Below are positions 45,116 to 54,723 of a stretch of DNA of 64,000 nucleotides, in pieces. The notes under the pieces were generated by a model that was not told the DNA's origin, ran no database searches, and saw only the letters and a program-made list of their open reading frames with translations. Source of the DNA: Phyllobacterium sophorae (GTDB lineage: Bacteria; Pseudomonadota; Alphaproteobacteria; Rhizobiales; Rhizobiaceae); contig NZ_PGGM01000002.1 of the NCBI RefSeq assembly GCF_003010965.1, positions 372,001-436,000 of the forward strand. Reading direction: 5' to 3'. Made by a program: the position numbers and the translations under genes. Within the stretch, counting starts at the first letter, position 1; every line of letters starts with the position of its first letter.

Positions 45116-46006
45116 ATGAAGCTCACACGCCGGGATGTGGTTGGTGGTGCGGCGGCCCTTGTGGCGATGGCGGGAAATGCCCGCGCGGAGACAAAGATGG
45201 ACAAGATTTCCTTTGCAGCGACAGCGCCGACTCATGTGTCGAAGGTTGGCATCAAGGCCAAGGACGCGGATGCGCTGTCGAAATATTACCAGGACGTCGT
45301 TGGTCTGCGGGAGATTTCGCGCAAGGGGCAGTCGGTCATCCTCGGGGCGGGCGAGACACCGCTGCTCGATATAGAGCAGGCCCCTGCTATCCGCGCCGAC
45401 GATCCGCACAGTGCCGGCCTTTATCATACCGCCTTCCTGTTGCCGGCCCGCGCAGATCTTGCCCGCTGGGCCAAACGGGCAATCGACAGGCGCACCCCCA
45501 TTGTCGGCGCCTCGGATCATCTGGTCAGCGAGGCGATCTATCTGACCGATCCCGAGGGCAACGGTATCGAGATTTATGCCGATCGTCCGCACGAAAGCTG
45601 GAAATGGAACGGATCGTCGGTGGAGATGGCCACCGAGGCGCTCGATGTCGGCAATCTGCTTGGCGAGCCCGGCAGCGACATCTCTTGGGCCTCCGCGCCA
45701 GACGGCACGATGGTCGGCCATTTGCACCTGCGCGTCGGCAGCGCCAAGGAAGCGGAGGCCTGGTGGCAAAACGAACTCGGGTTGCAGACAGTTGCAGGGT
45801 ATGGCGGCAGCGCCGTATTCATGTCGACCGGCGGCTATCACCACCACGTCGCCGCCAACTCCTGGCAGAGTCGCGGCGCCGGTCGCCGCGACAATGACCG
45901 CTCGGGTCTTGCCTGGGCCGAATTCAGCTCGGCCGATGCAAAAGACGAGCGAGAGATCGTCGATCCCTGGGGCAATGTCATCAGGATCGTGCCTGCGAAG
46001 GGTTAG
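45116..46006 (+). CDS. VOC-family (glyoxalase-type) protein with Tat signal
   Basis: ATG at 45116 gives 296 residues. The start MKLTRRDVVGGAAALVAMAG is a Tat-type signal (twin Arg at 5-6) ending near ARAETK, so it is exported folded. The mature part has two VOC folds (VSKVGIKAKDADALSKYYQDVVGL, HTAFLLPARADLARWA; then HLHLRVGSAKEAEAWWQNELGL, YHHHVAANSW) with metal-ligand-like His and Glu. VOC enzymes are normally cytoplasmic dioxygenases or glyoxalases, so export is notable. Confidence 0.85.
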   Translation: MKLTRRDVVGGAAALVAMAGNARAETKMDKISFAATAPTHVSKVGIKAKDADALSKYYQDVVGLREISRKGQSVILGAGETPLLDIEQAPAIRADDPHSAGLYHTAFLLPARADLARWAKRAIDRRTPIVGASDHLVSEAIYLTDPEGNGIEIYADRPHESWKWNGSSVEMATEALDVGNLLGEPGSDISWASAPDGTMVGHLHLRVGSAKEAEAWWQNELGLQTVAGYGGSAVFMSTGGYHHHVAANSWQSRGAGRRDNDRSGLAWAEFSSADAKDEREIVDPWGNVIRIVPAKG

Positions 46007-46043
46007 TTGGCACTTACGCGACCTCCTTCATTCTGAATTGCCA

Positions 46044-46251
46044 CCTCTCCGTCATCCTCGGGCTTGACCCGAGGACCCACGGCTGAGCAGCGCCATGTGA
46101 TCGCGTCGTGCTCCAACGGAATCCAGCCGGACGATTTCTCAGTGGTAAGCTGCCTCACCATTTTTCAATGACTGGACGCCGCCAAAATGGTGGATATCGC
46201 CTCGCTCCTTTGCCATGGGTCCTCGGGTCAAGCCCGAGGATGACGGAGAGG
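46044..46251. repeat. Element with perfect 35-base terminal inverted repeats
   Basis: Left arm 46044-46078 (CCTCTCCGTCATCCTCGGGC...) and right arm 46217-46251 are perfect inverted copies; each is itself a hairpin around CCTCGGG/CCCGAGG. The inner 138 bases hold no gene. The type resembles the palindromic intergenic repeats of Rhizobiales. It lies in the 527-base gap between the VOC gene and purB. Confidence 0.8.
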
Positions 46252-46332
46252 CAGGTATTTGAAGATAAAGCGGGAGGTCCGTACCCGCCGGTACGGTACT
46301 TCAACGCATTGCAACGCAAGCACGCAAAATCC

Positions 46333-46372
46333 CGGGAAAATTAATCGAACGCTCGTTCAATTAATTTTCCCG
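46333..46372. other. 40-base near-perfect palindrome
   Basis: CGGGAAAATTAATCGAAC and GTTCAATTAATTTTCCCG are 18-base arms with one mismatch and a 4-base spacer. It lies between two convergent genes. The core resembles TetR-type operators, but there is no promoter-facing gene. It could also be a bidirectional transcript hairpin. Confidence 0.6.
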
Positions 46373-46533
46373 ATCACTCGGTTTTAACTGGCGGTTCCTC
46401 GCTGTGTTCGGAGACAAAACCGCTATTCCGACCGATCAATTGCTCAAGTCAGAGCAATCCTCACCCAAGAAGAGGCGATTCTGGCTCGAGAAACCGCGAA
46501 AATTGCCAGGTTTCTTCAACCGATGGCTTTAAT

Positions 46534-47850
46534 TCAGTTGTTGCCAGTTGCCTCAAACACGCGCTTGAAAATCGTATCGACATGTTTGGTGTGATAGCCG
46601 AGGTCGAACTTCTCGCGGATCGTTTCCTCCGGGAGGGCGGCGCGGACGTCCGCATCAGCGAGCAATTCCTCCAGGAAATCCTTGCCGTGTTCCCAGACCT
46701 TCATGGCGTTGCGCTGGACCAGGCGGTAGGAATCCTCGCGGGAAACCCCAGCCTGCGTCAGCGCCAGCAGCACCCGCTGTGAATGGATCAGACCACGGAA
46801 CTTGTTCATGTTTTTCAGCATGTTATCCGGATAAACCAACAGCTTTTCGATAACGCCGACCATGCGTGCCAGCGCAAAATCGAGGGTGATGGTCGCATCC
46901 GGACCGATCATGCGCTCCACGGACGAGTGCGAAATATCGCGCTCATGCCAGAGCGCCACGTTTTCCATTGCCGGCAGGGCAAAGGCGCGGACCATGCGGG
47001 CGAGGCCGGTCATGTTTTCGGTCAGCACCGGATTGCGCTTGTGCGGCATGGCGGAGGAGCCTTTTTGACCGGGTGAAAAGTACTCTTCGGCTTCCAGAAC
47101 CTCGGTCCGCTGCAGGTGGCGGATCTCGACGGACAGCCGTTCGATTGATGAGGCTATGACACCCAAGGTTGCGAAGTACATGGCGTGACGGTCGCGCGGT
47201 ATGACCTGCGTCGAAACCGGTTCTGCCTGCATTCCCAATGCCTTGGCGACGTGTTCTTCCACGCGCGGATCGATATTGGCAAAGGTGCCAACTGCGCCGG
47301 AGATGGCGCAGGTTGCAATCTCCGCGCGTGCCGCCACCAGACGGGTGCGGCAGCGCTCGAACTCGGCATAGGCTTGCGCCAGCTTGACGCCGAAGGTGGT
47401 CGGCTCGGCATGGATGCCATGGCTGCGGCCGATGGTGACGGTGTCCTTGTGCTCGAAGGCCCGCGTCTTCAGGGCGGCGAGAAGCTTGTCCAGATCGTCA
47501 AGCAGGATGTCGCTGGCGCGCATCAGCTGTACATTGAAGCAGGTGTCGAGCACGTCGGATGAGGTCATGCCCTGGTGCACGAAACGTGCATCAGGTCCAA
47601 CGATTTCCGCCAAATGTGTAAGGAAAGCAATGACATCGTGCTTGGTCTCGCGTTCGATCTCATCAATGCGATCGATGTCGAAAGTGGCCGCTCCGCCCTT
47701 TTCCCAGATCGTTTTCGCCGCCTCCTTGGGAATGACGCCGAGTTCCGCGAGGGCGTCGCAGGCATGGGCTTCAATTTCGAACCAGATGCGGAACTTCATT
47801 TCTGGAGACCAGATGGCGACCATTTCAGGCCGCGAATAGCGCGGGATCAT
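46534..47850 (-). CDS. purB: Adenylosuccinate lyase
   Basis: This 438-residue protein starts MIPRYSRPEMVAIWSPE and has the fumarase/aspartase-superfamily motifs THLAEIVG, GRSHGIHAEPTTFGVKLA (catalytic His) and the signature GSSAMPHKRNPV (about 265-276). It makes AMP and AICAR in two steps of purine synthesis. It is apart from the other pur genes of this window. Confidence 0.97.
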   Translation of the reverse strand: MIPRYSRPEMVAIWSPEMKFRIWFEIEAHACDALAELGVIPKEAAKTIWEKGGAATFDIDRIDEIERETKHDVIAFLTHLAEIVGPDARFVHQGMTSSDVLDTCFNVQLMRASDILLDDLDKLLAALKTRAFEHKDTVTIGRSHGIHAEPTTFGVKLAQAYAEFERCRTRLVAARAEIATCAISGAVGTFANIDPRVEEHVAKALGMQAEPVSTQVIPRDRHAMYFATLGVIASSIERLSVEIRHLQRTEVLEAEEYFSPGQKGSSAMPHKRNPVLTENMTGLARMVRAFALPAMENVALWHERDISHSSVERMIGPDATITLDFALARMVGVIEKLLVYPDNMLKNMNKFRGLIHSQRVLLALTQAGVSREDSYRLVQRNAMKVWEHGKDFLEELLADADVRAALPEETIREKFDLGYHTKHVDTIFKRVFEATGNN

Positions 47851-47939
47851 ATGTTTTCCTGTCGGCGGTGTTTATGGGCTTGAGGGCGGTCTAGCAGACC
47901 GGAGCCGTTCACTCAACGCTGCTCTTTTGGGATGCGGCG

Positions 47940-48671
47940 CTATTGGCGTTTGGTGACAGCCAGCCAGCGATAGTCCGGGCCTTCGAAGCCCATTCCGCGG
48001 ACGGCAATCATGACCGCTATCACCCGCTGTCCGTTGGGCGGGTAAAATGTCTGGACAGCGCCTATGCTGTAGCCTTGGGGGCAGCCGCGGCTTGCCGGTA
48101 TCGATGTATCTTCATGCAGCAATTCAGGCTTGGCGTTTGCCCCGTCCTCGAGAAGCGTCAGGCGGAACCCTTTGATTTCACCGATGTTTTGGCACGTCTC
48201 GCTGGCCGGAACCGGGACTTCCTCAAGCTGCACGGTCAGTGCCGGGTCGATGGCCGGAAAGACCGGGCGTGGATTGACCTTGACCTTGTATGGATCGGCC
48301 GAGAGCTCGGTCACGGGATTGGCGGCGACCGTCTGGCCGGCATTCGCCCGCAGTTCCTCATCGGTCAGCGAGGTCACGCCCTGCGCATCCAGACTGGCCT
48401 TGTTGCGGGCGTTCTCGAGCGAAGAATTCTCGTCGTCGAGCCTGACGCGGACCGGTGTCTTGGCGAGAAACTTGTCTCCCTCCGTGTCGATGTAGAACCG
48501 GTTCGAATAGGGGAAGCCCGAACCGTCCTGCACGCCATATTCTTCGAAAGCAAAGACGCTGCCATCCTTGGAAAAGCCGAGAATATCAAGCTTTGCCGCG
48601 TCTCCGGCCTGCGCCGCGATCGGCCACGAAGTCACGAGCAAGGTGACGAGGGCGCGGCGGAAACCCATCAT
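47940..48671 (-). CDS. DUF2259 domain secreted protein
   Basis: The start at 48671 overlaps the rpe stop (ATGA) and gives 243 residues. A signal peptide with a hydrophobic core (about 5-25) ends near AAQAGDAAK. The body, [23 protein letters not shown] and the C-terminal [18 protein letters not shown], fits DUF2259, a predicted periplasmic protein of Rhizobiales. The function is unknown. It is the second gene of a coupled rpe unit. Confidence 0.85.
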   Translation of the reverse strand: MMGFRRALVTLLVTSWPIAAQAGDAAKLDILGFSKDGSVFAFEEYGVQDGSGFPYSNRFYIDTEGDKFLAKTPVRVRLDDENSSLENARNKASLDAQGVTSLTDEELRANAGQTVAANPVTELSADPYKVKVNPRPVFPAIDPALTVQLEEVPVPASETCQNIGEIKGFRLTLLEDGANAKPELLHEDTSIPASRGCPQGYSIGAVQTFYPPNGQRVIAVMIAVRGMGFEGPDYRWLAVTKRQ

Positions 48672-49342
48672 GATCCTGTCACGCATGCACTGCGGATGAG
48701 GTCTATATTGGCGCGGTACGCGGCTTCGGATCCGCCCTTGTAGATGGCGGAACCGGCGACGAGCGCATTGGCCCCAGCCGCGGTGACCAGCGCCGCCGTT
48801 TCGGCGGTGATGCCGCCATCGACTTCAAGATCGATCGGCCGACTACCGATCATCGCCTTGATTTTGCGTATCTTTTCCTGCGTTTCCGCGATGAACTTCT
48901 GGCCGCCAAAACCGGGGTTGACCGTCATGACGAGGATCAGGTCCACATCGTTCAGCACATATTCGATGACCGATTCAGGGGTCGCGGGATTGAGCGCGAC
49001 GCCAGCCTTCTTGCCGAGGGTGCGGATTGCCTGCAGCGAGCGATGCAGATGCGGCCCCGCCTCCGCATGAATGGTGATAATGTCCGAACCGGCCTTGGCA
49101 AAAGCCTCGAGATAGGGATCACAAGGCGAAATCATCAGATGCGTGTCGAATACGGCATCGGTCAGCGGACGGATGGCTTTGACCACTTCCGGGCCGAAGG
49201 TGATATTGGGGACGAAGTGCCCGTCCATGACGTCGATGTGTATCCAGTCTGCGCCGGCCTGTAAAACGGTGGTGACTTCCGCGCCAAGCTTGGAAAAGTC
49301 CGAAGCGAGTATGGACGGTGCGATGACGAGCGGACGGCTCAT
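48668..49342 (-). CDS. rpe: Ribulose-phosphate 3-epimerase
   Basis: The start at 49342 gives 224 residues: [45 protein letters not shown] and [17 protein letters not shown] are diagnostic TIM-barrel motifs of Rpe. It interconverts ribulose- and xylulose-5-phosphate in the pentose-phosphate and Calvin cycles. The stop overlaps the start of the DUF2259 gene. Confidence 0.96.
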   Translation of the reverse strand: MSRPLVIAPSILASDFSKLGAEVTTVLQAGADWIHIDVMDGHFVPNITFGPEVVKAIRPLTDAVFDTHLMISPCDPYLEAFAKAGSDIITIHAEAGPHLHRSLQAIRTLGKKAGVALNPATPESVIEYVLNDVDLILVMTVNPGFGGQKFIAETQEKIRKIKAMIGSRPIDLEVDGGITAETAALVTAAGANALVAGSAIYKGGSEAAYRANIDLIRSACVTGS

Positions 49343-49408
49343 GGAGGATCTCCCGTAAGAATTTGTGCGCCGGTTACCACGGGTGACACCGTGGCACAAT
49401 CGAAACCA

Positions 49409-50416
49409 TCAGAGCCGTGACCGCCAAACCGGGAAGGGATCGTTGTCCGCAGGCGTTGCGGTATATACACCGCGCGCGATCGCACGCGCCATCGTTGAGG
49501 CCGCAGTGGCGCAAAGGTCAATGAATTCAGCGGCTTCTGGTGTTCTTCCGCTGGTTCCGGTGGCGAGCGTAAAAACCAGATCGCCGTCGAAAGGAGTGTG
49601 CGATGGCCAGATCGCCCGGGCAAATCCATCATGGGCGGCGATAGCGAGACGCTTGGCCTGCGCATTGGTCAATATCAAATCGGTGGCGACAACGCCGATC
49701 GTGGTATTCGCTTGAGGCGCTGGATCGTTGAACTTTGTCTTGATCTCGACAGCATCGGCAGGAAGCGGATGCGGCGGGCCAAGCCCGCCAAACTCGTCGC
49801 CGATTTCGAACGGCGCAGCCCAGAAATGCCTGCTTTTTCCGACAGTTACGGAGCCCAATGCATTGACGGCCACCAATGCGCCCACGGTCGTTCCGTTTTC
49901 CAGAAATGACGAAGCGGAGCCGAGGCCGCCCTTCAATCCCGCAACGGTTGCACCCGTTCCGGCACCGACCGTGCCGAGGTCAAAATCACGCGATGCCGAT
50001 TGCGCGGCAGCGTAGCCAAGTTCGCGGTAGGGCGGGTAGCGTCCCCATTCCTTGTCGCCGCCATTCAGAAGATCGAACAATATTGCAGCCGGGACGATGG
50101 GGATACGTTGCGTGCCGACTTCAAAGCCGATGCCCTTTTCGCGCAAGGCGGCCTGAACGCCGGACGCCGCATCAAGCCCGAAGGCTGATCCACCCGATAG
50201 AACCAGCGCATTGATCGCCTCGACCGTATTGTGCGGCTCTAGAAGGTCTGTTTCCCGTGTGCCCGGCGCGCCGCCGAGAACCTGGACGGCGGCAGTCGCG
50301 GGCATATCGCAAAGAATGACGGTGCTGCCGGACTTGATCCTGGCGTCCGAGGCATGGCCCACGCTCAAGCCTTCGACATCGGTGATGAGATTGCGCAGAC
50401 CGGTCTTGATACTCAT
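49409..50416 (-). CDS. P1-family peptidase (DmpA-like)
   Basis: This 335-residue protein belongs to the DmpA/nylon-hydrolase family: LITDVEGLSVGHASDARIKSG, LSGGSAFGLDAASGV, and the self-processing site in QANTTIGVVATDLILTNAQAK, whose Thr would be the N-terminal nucleophile after cleavage. Such enzymes cleave N-terminal residues or beta-peptides. Its ATG shares bases with the stop of the binding-protein gene upstream (TGATG), so they are one unit. Confidence 0.9.
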   Translation of the reverse strand: MSIKTGLRNLITDVEGLSVGHASDARIKSGSTVILCDMPATAAVQVLGGAPGTRETDLLEPHNTVEAINALVLSGGSAFGLDAASGVQAALREKGIGFEVGTQRIPIVPAAILFDLLNGGDKEWGRYPPYRELGYAAAQSASRDFDLGTVGAGTGATVAGLKGGLGSASSFLENGTTVGALVAVNALGSVTVGKSRHFWAAPFEIGDEFGGLGPPHPLPADAVEIKTKFNDPAPQANTTIGVVATDLILTNAQAKRLAIAAHDGFARAIWPSHTPFDGDLVFTLATGTSGRTPEAAEFIDLCATAASTMARAIARGVYTATPADNDPFPVWRSRL

Positions 50417-51498
50417 CAGTTGGTCTCCAGCACGAACTGGGTCCCATCATACTTCTGCAAGCGGTATGTGTCGGCAATCCGCTCTCCGGTCGTATTGAAC
50501 TGTACCGGTCCAAGCGCCGTATCGAAAACATTCTTGCGGAGGAGTTCCGTCAGCGATCCGGCTTGCGCCTGCGCCGCGGTTAGGACCTGGATCGCAACTT
50601 CTGTGGCAGCGTAGGCCGGTACGGTATAGCCTTCCGGCACCTTTCCAGCGAGTTCGATGCCATTCCTGGCGTTACGCGCGCTTTCCAGCATCTGCGGCTC
50701 ACGCGGGGCAATCATCAATGTGCCGGGGGCAAGGTCACTGCCATTGCCTTTGGCATTCAACGCTTCACCGCTGGCGATGATCAGGGGGTAGCCAAGCGCC
50801 ACGGCACTTCGGCCGATGGCAGCTACGTCGTCGCGTTCGCCGCCGACGAATACCTGGGTTGCGCCGGCACGTTTCAGGCGCGCAACCAGTGCATTCTGAT
50901 TATCGAGACCGGGACGATAGGTATCGGCGAAGACCGGTTTCAAGCCCTTCTCCTCAAGTCGGCCGCGCACACCGGATGCGAGTTCGCGCCCAAAGATCGT
51001 GCCATCATCGATGATGGCGAAGGGTGCCGAGTGCCAGAGTTCCGCAAGAATATCGCCGGTTTCGTTTGCTTCGTTGCGGTCCGATTGCGCAATCCTGAAA
51101 ACGGGGTAAGGCTGTGCTGTCCGCAATTCCGTCAATGTCTGCGACCGCACCCCGGGTGTGATGACGGGGATACCCTTTTGATTCAGGATGGGCAGGGCTG
51201 CTTCGAGCGATTCAGCGCAGAGAAAACCAATGACGAGCGTCACATTGGCCTGAACCATCTGCTTTGCGGCTGCTGTGCCACCCGCGGCATCACATTTGTC
51301 GTCGGCCGTGGCGATTGAGATCGTCTGGCCATCCTTGTTTGCAGCAACAGCAACGTTCACCCCATCCACCAATTGTGCACCGAGGCGCGCAAAGGAACCG
51401 GAAAGCGGCGCAATGACGCCGATCTTGTCTTCCGCATATGCGACACTGCAGAACAACAGGCAGAGGCCAAACGTTGCGGTGCGTATCATGGAATTCAT
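50416..51498 (-). CDS. ABC transporter substrate-binding protein (branched-chain amino-acid type)
   Basis: This 360-residue protein has a signal peptide (about 1-22, ending VAYAED) and the Peripla_BP_6 fold: IGVIAPLSGSFARLGAQLVDGV and VIGFLCAESLEAALPILNQKGIP. It would bind an amino acid, amide or small organic ligand in the periplasm, but no permease or ATPase gene is next to it. It is coupled to the P1 peptidase and divergent from the flavin-reductase gene. Confidence 0.88.
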   Translation of the reverse strand: MNSMIRTATFGLCLLFCSVAYAEDKIGVIAPLSGSFARLGAQLVDGVNVAVAANKDGQTISIATADDKCDAAGGTAAAKQMVQANVTLVIGFLCAESLEAALPILNQKGIPVITPGVRSQTLTELRTAQPYPVFRIAQSDRNEANETGDILAELWHSAPFAIIDDGTIFGRELASGVRGRLEEKGLKPVFADTYRPGLDNQNALVARLKRAGATQVFVGGERDDVAAIGRSAVALGYPLIIASGEALNAKGNGSDLAPGTLMIAPREPQMLESARNARNGIELAGKVPEGYTVPAYAATEVAIQVLTAAQAQAGSLTELLRKNVFDTALGPVQFNTTGERIADTYRLQKYDGTQFVLETN

Positions 51499-51670
51499 TG
51501 CGAGAATGCCGTTTCCCTTTGGGTGATATGATCTACACGTTTTCGGTAACCGTTTCCTTCACTCTGCGCAATCTAGGTCTATATAAAAGGAAGATATCGG
51601 AAAAAATAATCTGCCCCTATGGTTGAGACGCGTGTTGCGATAGTGATGGTTCAGACAACGGAATAGAATT

Positions 51671-52177
51671 GTGCTTATTGCCAAAGATCAGAAGATAGAG
51701 CCGCTCGCATTTCGTAATGCCATGAGCCATTTTGCCGAGGCGGTCCACATCTTGACCACGGATGGTCCGGCTGGGCGCCGTGGTGTGACGATTTCGGCAG
51801 TATGCTCGGTTTCGGACAATCCGGCGACCATGCTGGTTTGCCTCAACCGCAGCCATGAATTCAATCATCTCTTCATCGAAAATCAGGTATTTGCGCTAAA
51901 TACCCTGTCAATCGGCCAGCAAGCACTTTCTGAAGCTTTTTCGGGGAAGGGCGAGCTTTCCCAGCAAGACAGATTTGCGCTCGGACGCTGGCAAACGCTC
52001 CAGACCGGAGCACCCGTGCTGATGGATGCACTGGCGAGTTTCGACTGCCGCATTATCTCAACGCACGAAGTTGCAACGCATTATGTGATCTATGGCAAGG
52101 TCACCGCGCTCAATACAGGTGAGCCCGGCCGCTCTTTGATCTATCTCAACCGCTCCTATCACAGTGCAGGAGACTAA
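51671..52177 (+). CDS. Flavin reductase-like domain protein
   Basis: GTG at 51671 gives 168 residues. The flavin reductase_like fold is recognised by FRNAMSHFAEAVHILTTDGPAGRRGVTIS, SDNPATMLVCLNRSHEFN, ALNTLSIGQQALSEAFSG and YVIYGKVTAL. Members supply reduced FMN/FAD to two-component monooxygenases. It leads the coxDE unit with a 31-base gap to coxD. Confidence 0.88.
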   Translation: MLIAKDQKIEPLAFRNAMSHFAEAVHILTTDGPAGRRGVTISAVCSVSDNPATMLVCLNRSHEFNHLFIENQVFALNTLSIGQQALSEAFSGKGELSQQDRFALGRWQTLQTGAPVLMDALASFDCRIISTHEVATHYVIYGKVTALNTGEPGRSLIYLNRSYHSAGD

Positions 52178-52208
52178 GTCGTAAACGCTTATAGGAAGCA
52201 GAGACAAT

Positions 52209-53135
52209 ATGGCCGCAAAGTCAGTTTCGTCGTTGCCGCAATCAATCGAGGACACGATGGCCCTGCTTGAAGCAGGGGGCTATGTCGCGGACCGTTCTCT
52301 GGCAACAGTACTGTTTCTCAGTCTGCGCATGAAACGGCCGCTTTTCCTCGAAGGTGAGGCGGGCGTTGGCAAAACCGAGATCGCCAAGGTGCTTGCAGCA
52401 ACGCTGGACCGGCCATTGATCCGCCTGCAATGCTACGAAGGGCTGGACGTATCTTCGGCCGTCTATGAGTGGAACTATGCAGCACAGATGATCGAGATCC
52501 GACTGGATGAAGCAAGCGGCAAAGTCGATAAATCGGCCATTGAACGCAATGTCTTCTCTGAAAAGTTTCTGATCCGCAGACCCGTCCTGCAGGCGCTGTC
52601 GGGTGAGCCAGGCAAAGCACCGGTCTTCCTGATTGATGAGCTTGACCGGACGGACGAGGCTTTCGAGGCGTTCCTGCTTGAGGTGCTGTCGGATTTTCAG
52701 GTCACGATCCCCGAGCTTGGTACGATCCGATCGGCCGAGCCGCCAATTGTGATCATCACCACAAACCGGACACGTGAAATTCATGACGCCCTGAAACGCC
52801 GGTGTCTCTACCACTGGGTGGACTACCCGTCTGCGGAGCGGGAGCTTGAAATTGTTCGCCGCAAAGTACCGGCTGCCAATGAAAGGCTGTCGGATGAAAT
52901 CGTCCGCTACGTGCAGAAACTGCGCGATATGGATCTGTTCAAGCTGCCCGGTGTTGCTGAAACGATCGACTGGGCGGGGGCGCTGACGGAAATGGACAAG
53001 CTCGCTCTCGATCCTGAAACGGTGTCGGATACGATTGGAGTTCTGCTTAAATATCAGGACGATATCGCCCGGATTTCAGGCGGCGAGGGCCGGCGCATCC
53101 TGGACGAGGTGAAAGCTGAATTGAGCGCGGCGTGA
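52209..53135 (+). CDS. coxD: MoxR-family AAA+ ATPase, CoxD-type
   Basis: This 308-residue protein has Walker A GEAGVGKTE (49-57), Walker B VFLIDELDRTDEAFEAFLLEVL (about 140-161) and the sensor IVIITTNRTREIHDALKRR. MoxR ATPases act with von Willebrand factor A proteins; in Oligotropha CoxD helps build the Mo-Cu site of CO dehydrogenase. It precedes the VWA gene by one base, the coxDE order. Confidence 0.92.
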   Translation: MAAKSVSSLPQSIEDTMALLEAGGYVADRSLATVLFLSLRMKRPLFLEGEAGVGKTEIAKVLAATLDRPLIRLQCYEGLDVSSAVYEWNYAAQMIEIRLDEASGKVDKSAIERNVFSEKFLIRRPVLQALSGEPGKAPVFLIDELDRTDEAFEAFLLEVLSDFQVTIPELGTIRSAEPPIVIITTNRTREIHDALKRRCLYHWVDYPSAERELEIVRRKVPAANERLSDEIVRYVQKLRDMDLFKLPGVAETIDWAGALTEMDKLALDPETVSDTIGVLLKYQDDIARISGGEGRRILDEVKAELSAA

Positions 53136-53136
53136 T

Positions 53137-54369
53137 ATGGAAACGTTCGCCTCATCACCCGGGATAGCGCGGTCCGACAGCCGGCTCGCGGACAATATCG
53201 TGTATTTCGCTCGCACGCTGCGCAAGGCCGGATTGCGAGTTGGTCCGGCATCGGTCCGGGATGCCATTGAGGCCGTCCTGGCGGGAGGGATCGGCTCCCG
53301 TGACGATTTCTATTGGACGCTGCACAGCGTTCTCGTCACGAGGCGCGAAGATCACGCAACTTTTGACGAGGCGTTCCGGCTCTATTGGCGCTCCCGTGAA
53401 TTGATCGAGAAAATGCTCGCCATGTTCTCGCCCGTCGCCATGGCGCGCGAACGGCCAAAGGCAAGAGCGGCGGAAGCCCGTGTTGCCGAGGCCCTCTTCA
53501 AGGGCGGTTCACGCAACGAACCGGGTGAACGGCCGCCGGAGGTCGATATCGATGCGCGATTTACGTTTTCAGGCAAAGAAGTGCTTCGGACAAAGGATTT
53601 CGCACAGATGTCGGCCGAAGAACTTAACCAGGCACGCCGTGCAATGGATCAGCTGGTACTGCCCGTCGACAAGGTAGAGACGCGGCGTTTCCGCAATGAT
53701 CCCAAGGGCGGACGGATTGATCCGAGAGCGATGATGCGTACCAGTCTGCGCACGGGCGGCGATCTCATTCTCCCGAGATTCCGCACGCGGCGGGAAATGC
53801 AGCCACCGCTGGTCGTCCTTGCTGATATCTCCGGTTCGATGAGCCAGTATACCCGCATCTTTCTGCATTTCATGCATGCGATGATGGCGAAGCGCCGTCG
53901 TGTTCATTGTTTCGTTTTTGGCACGCGCCTGAGTAACATCACGCGGCCTTTGCGCTCCCGTGATCCCGATGATGCCATTGCCCATTGCGCTGGTGTCGTC
54001 CAGGACTGGTCGGGCGGTACGCGCATCGGCGAGACGCTGCGAGAGTTCAACCGGCATTGGTCGCGCCGCGTGCTTGGCCAGGGTGCGGTGGTATTGCTGA
54101 TCACCGACGGACTGGAGCGTGAAGAAACCAGCGGGCTCGAAGCGGAGATGGAACGTTTGTCGAAATCCTGCCGGAGGCTGATCTGGCTCAATCCATTGCT
54201 CCGCTTTGAAGGTTTTGAGCCGCGTGCGCGTGGCGTAAAAGCTATGCTTCCCTACGTTGACGAATTCCGCGCCGTACACAATATGGATGCATTGGACGAC
54301 TTGTGTAGAGCACTCAGCCGTCCGAATGACAAGAATGACGACCCGAAGCGCTGGTTGCACCGATATTGA
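53137..54369 (+). CDS. coxE: VWA-domain protein, CoxE-type
   Basis: This 410-residue protein has a helical N-terminal region and a C-terminal VWA domain with the metal-ion-dependent adhesion motif VVLADISGSMSQY (about 227-239), a downstream Thr, and VVLLITDGLER. With CoxD it forms the maturation pair of molybdenum hydroxylases. There is a one-base gap to coxD and 21 bases to the XdhC gene. Confidence 0.9.
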   Translation: METFASSPGIARSDSRLADNIVYFARTLRKAGLRVGPASVRDAIEAVLAGGIGSRDDFYWTLHSVLVTRREDHATFDEAFRLYWRSRELIEKMLAMFSPVAMARERPKARAAEARVAEALFKGGSRNEPGERPPEVDIDARFTFSGKEVLRTKDFAQMSAEELNQARRAMDQLVLPVDKVETRRFRNDPKGGRIDPRAMMRTSLRTGGDLILPRFRTRREMQPPLVVLADISGSMSQYTRIFLHFMHAMMAKRRRVHCFVFGTRLSNITRPLRSRDPDDAIAHCAGVVQDWSGGTRIGETLREFNRHWSRRVLGQGAVVLLITDGLEREETSGLEAEMERLSKSCRRLIWLNPLLRFEGFEPRARGVKAMLPYVDEFRAVHNMDALDDLCRALSRPNDKNDDPKRWLHRY

Positions 54370-54390
54370 AGTTTGTGGTACTGTCATACA

Positions 54391-54723
54391 ATGCAAAGTC
54401 CTTCTGAAGAAATACGAGATCCGCTGCTGATCGCCGAGGGCTGGATGGCCGAAGGCCGTGATGTGGCAATCGCCACCGTCGTCGAAACATGGGGCTCGGC
54501 CCCGCGCCCGGTCGGGAGCCATCTGGTGATCGACGAAGCGGGAAACTTTGAAGGTTCGGTTTCCGGTGGATGCGTCGAGGGCTCAGTGATCACCGAGGCG
54601 ATGGAGGTCATCAGCCAGGGCAAACCGCGCATGCTGGAATTCGGTGTCGCCGATGAGACGGCGTGGCAGGTCGGGTTGTCCTGCGGCGGACGTATCAAAG
54701 TCTATGTTGAACGGCTGGGTTGA
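54391..54723 (+). CDS. XdhC/CoxI-family N-terminal domain protein
   Basis: ATG at 54391 gives 110 residues with the XdhC_CoxI pattern GSAPRPVGSHLVIDEAGNFEGSVSGGCVEG (about 32-61) and the Cys pair in GLSCGGRIKVYVE. The domain helps insert the molybdenum cofactor into hydroxylases. It is separate from the Rossmann part, which follows as another gene overlapping by four bases. Confidence 0.9.
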   Translation: MQSPSEEIRDPLLIAEGWMAEGRDVAIATVVETWGSAPRPVGSHLVIDEAGNFEGSVSGGCVEGSVITEAMEVISQGKPRMLEFGVADETAWQVGLSCGGRIKVYVERLG

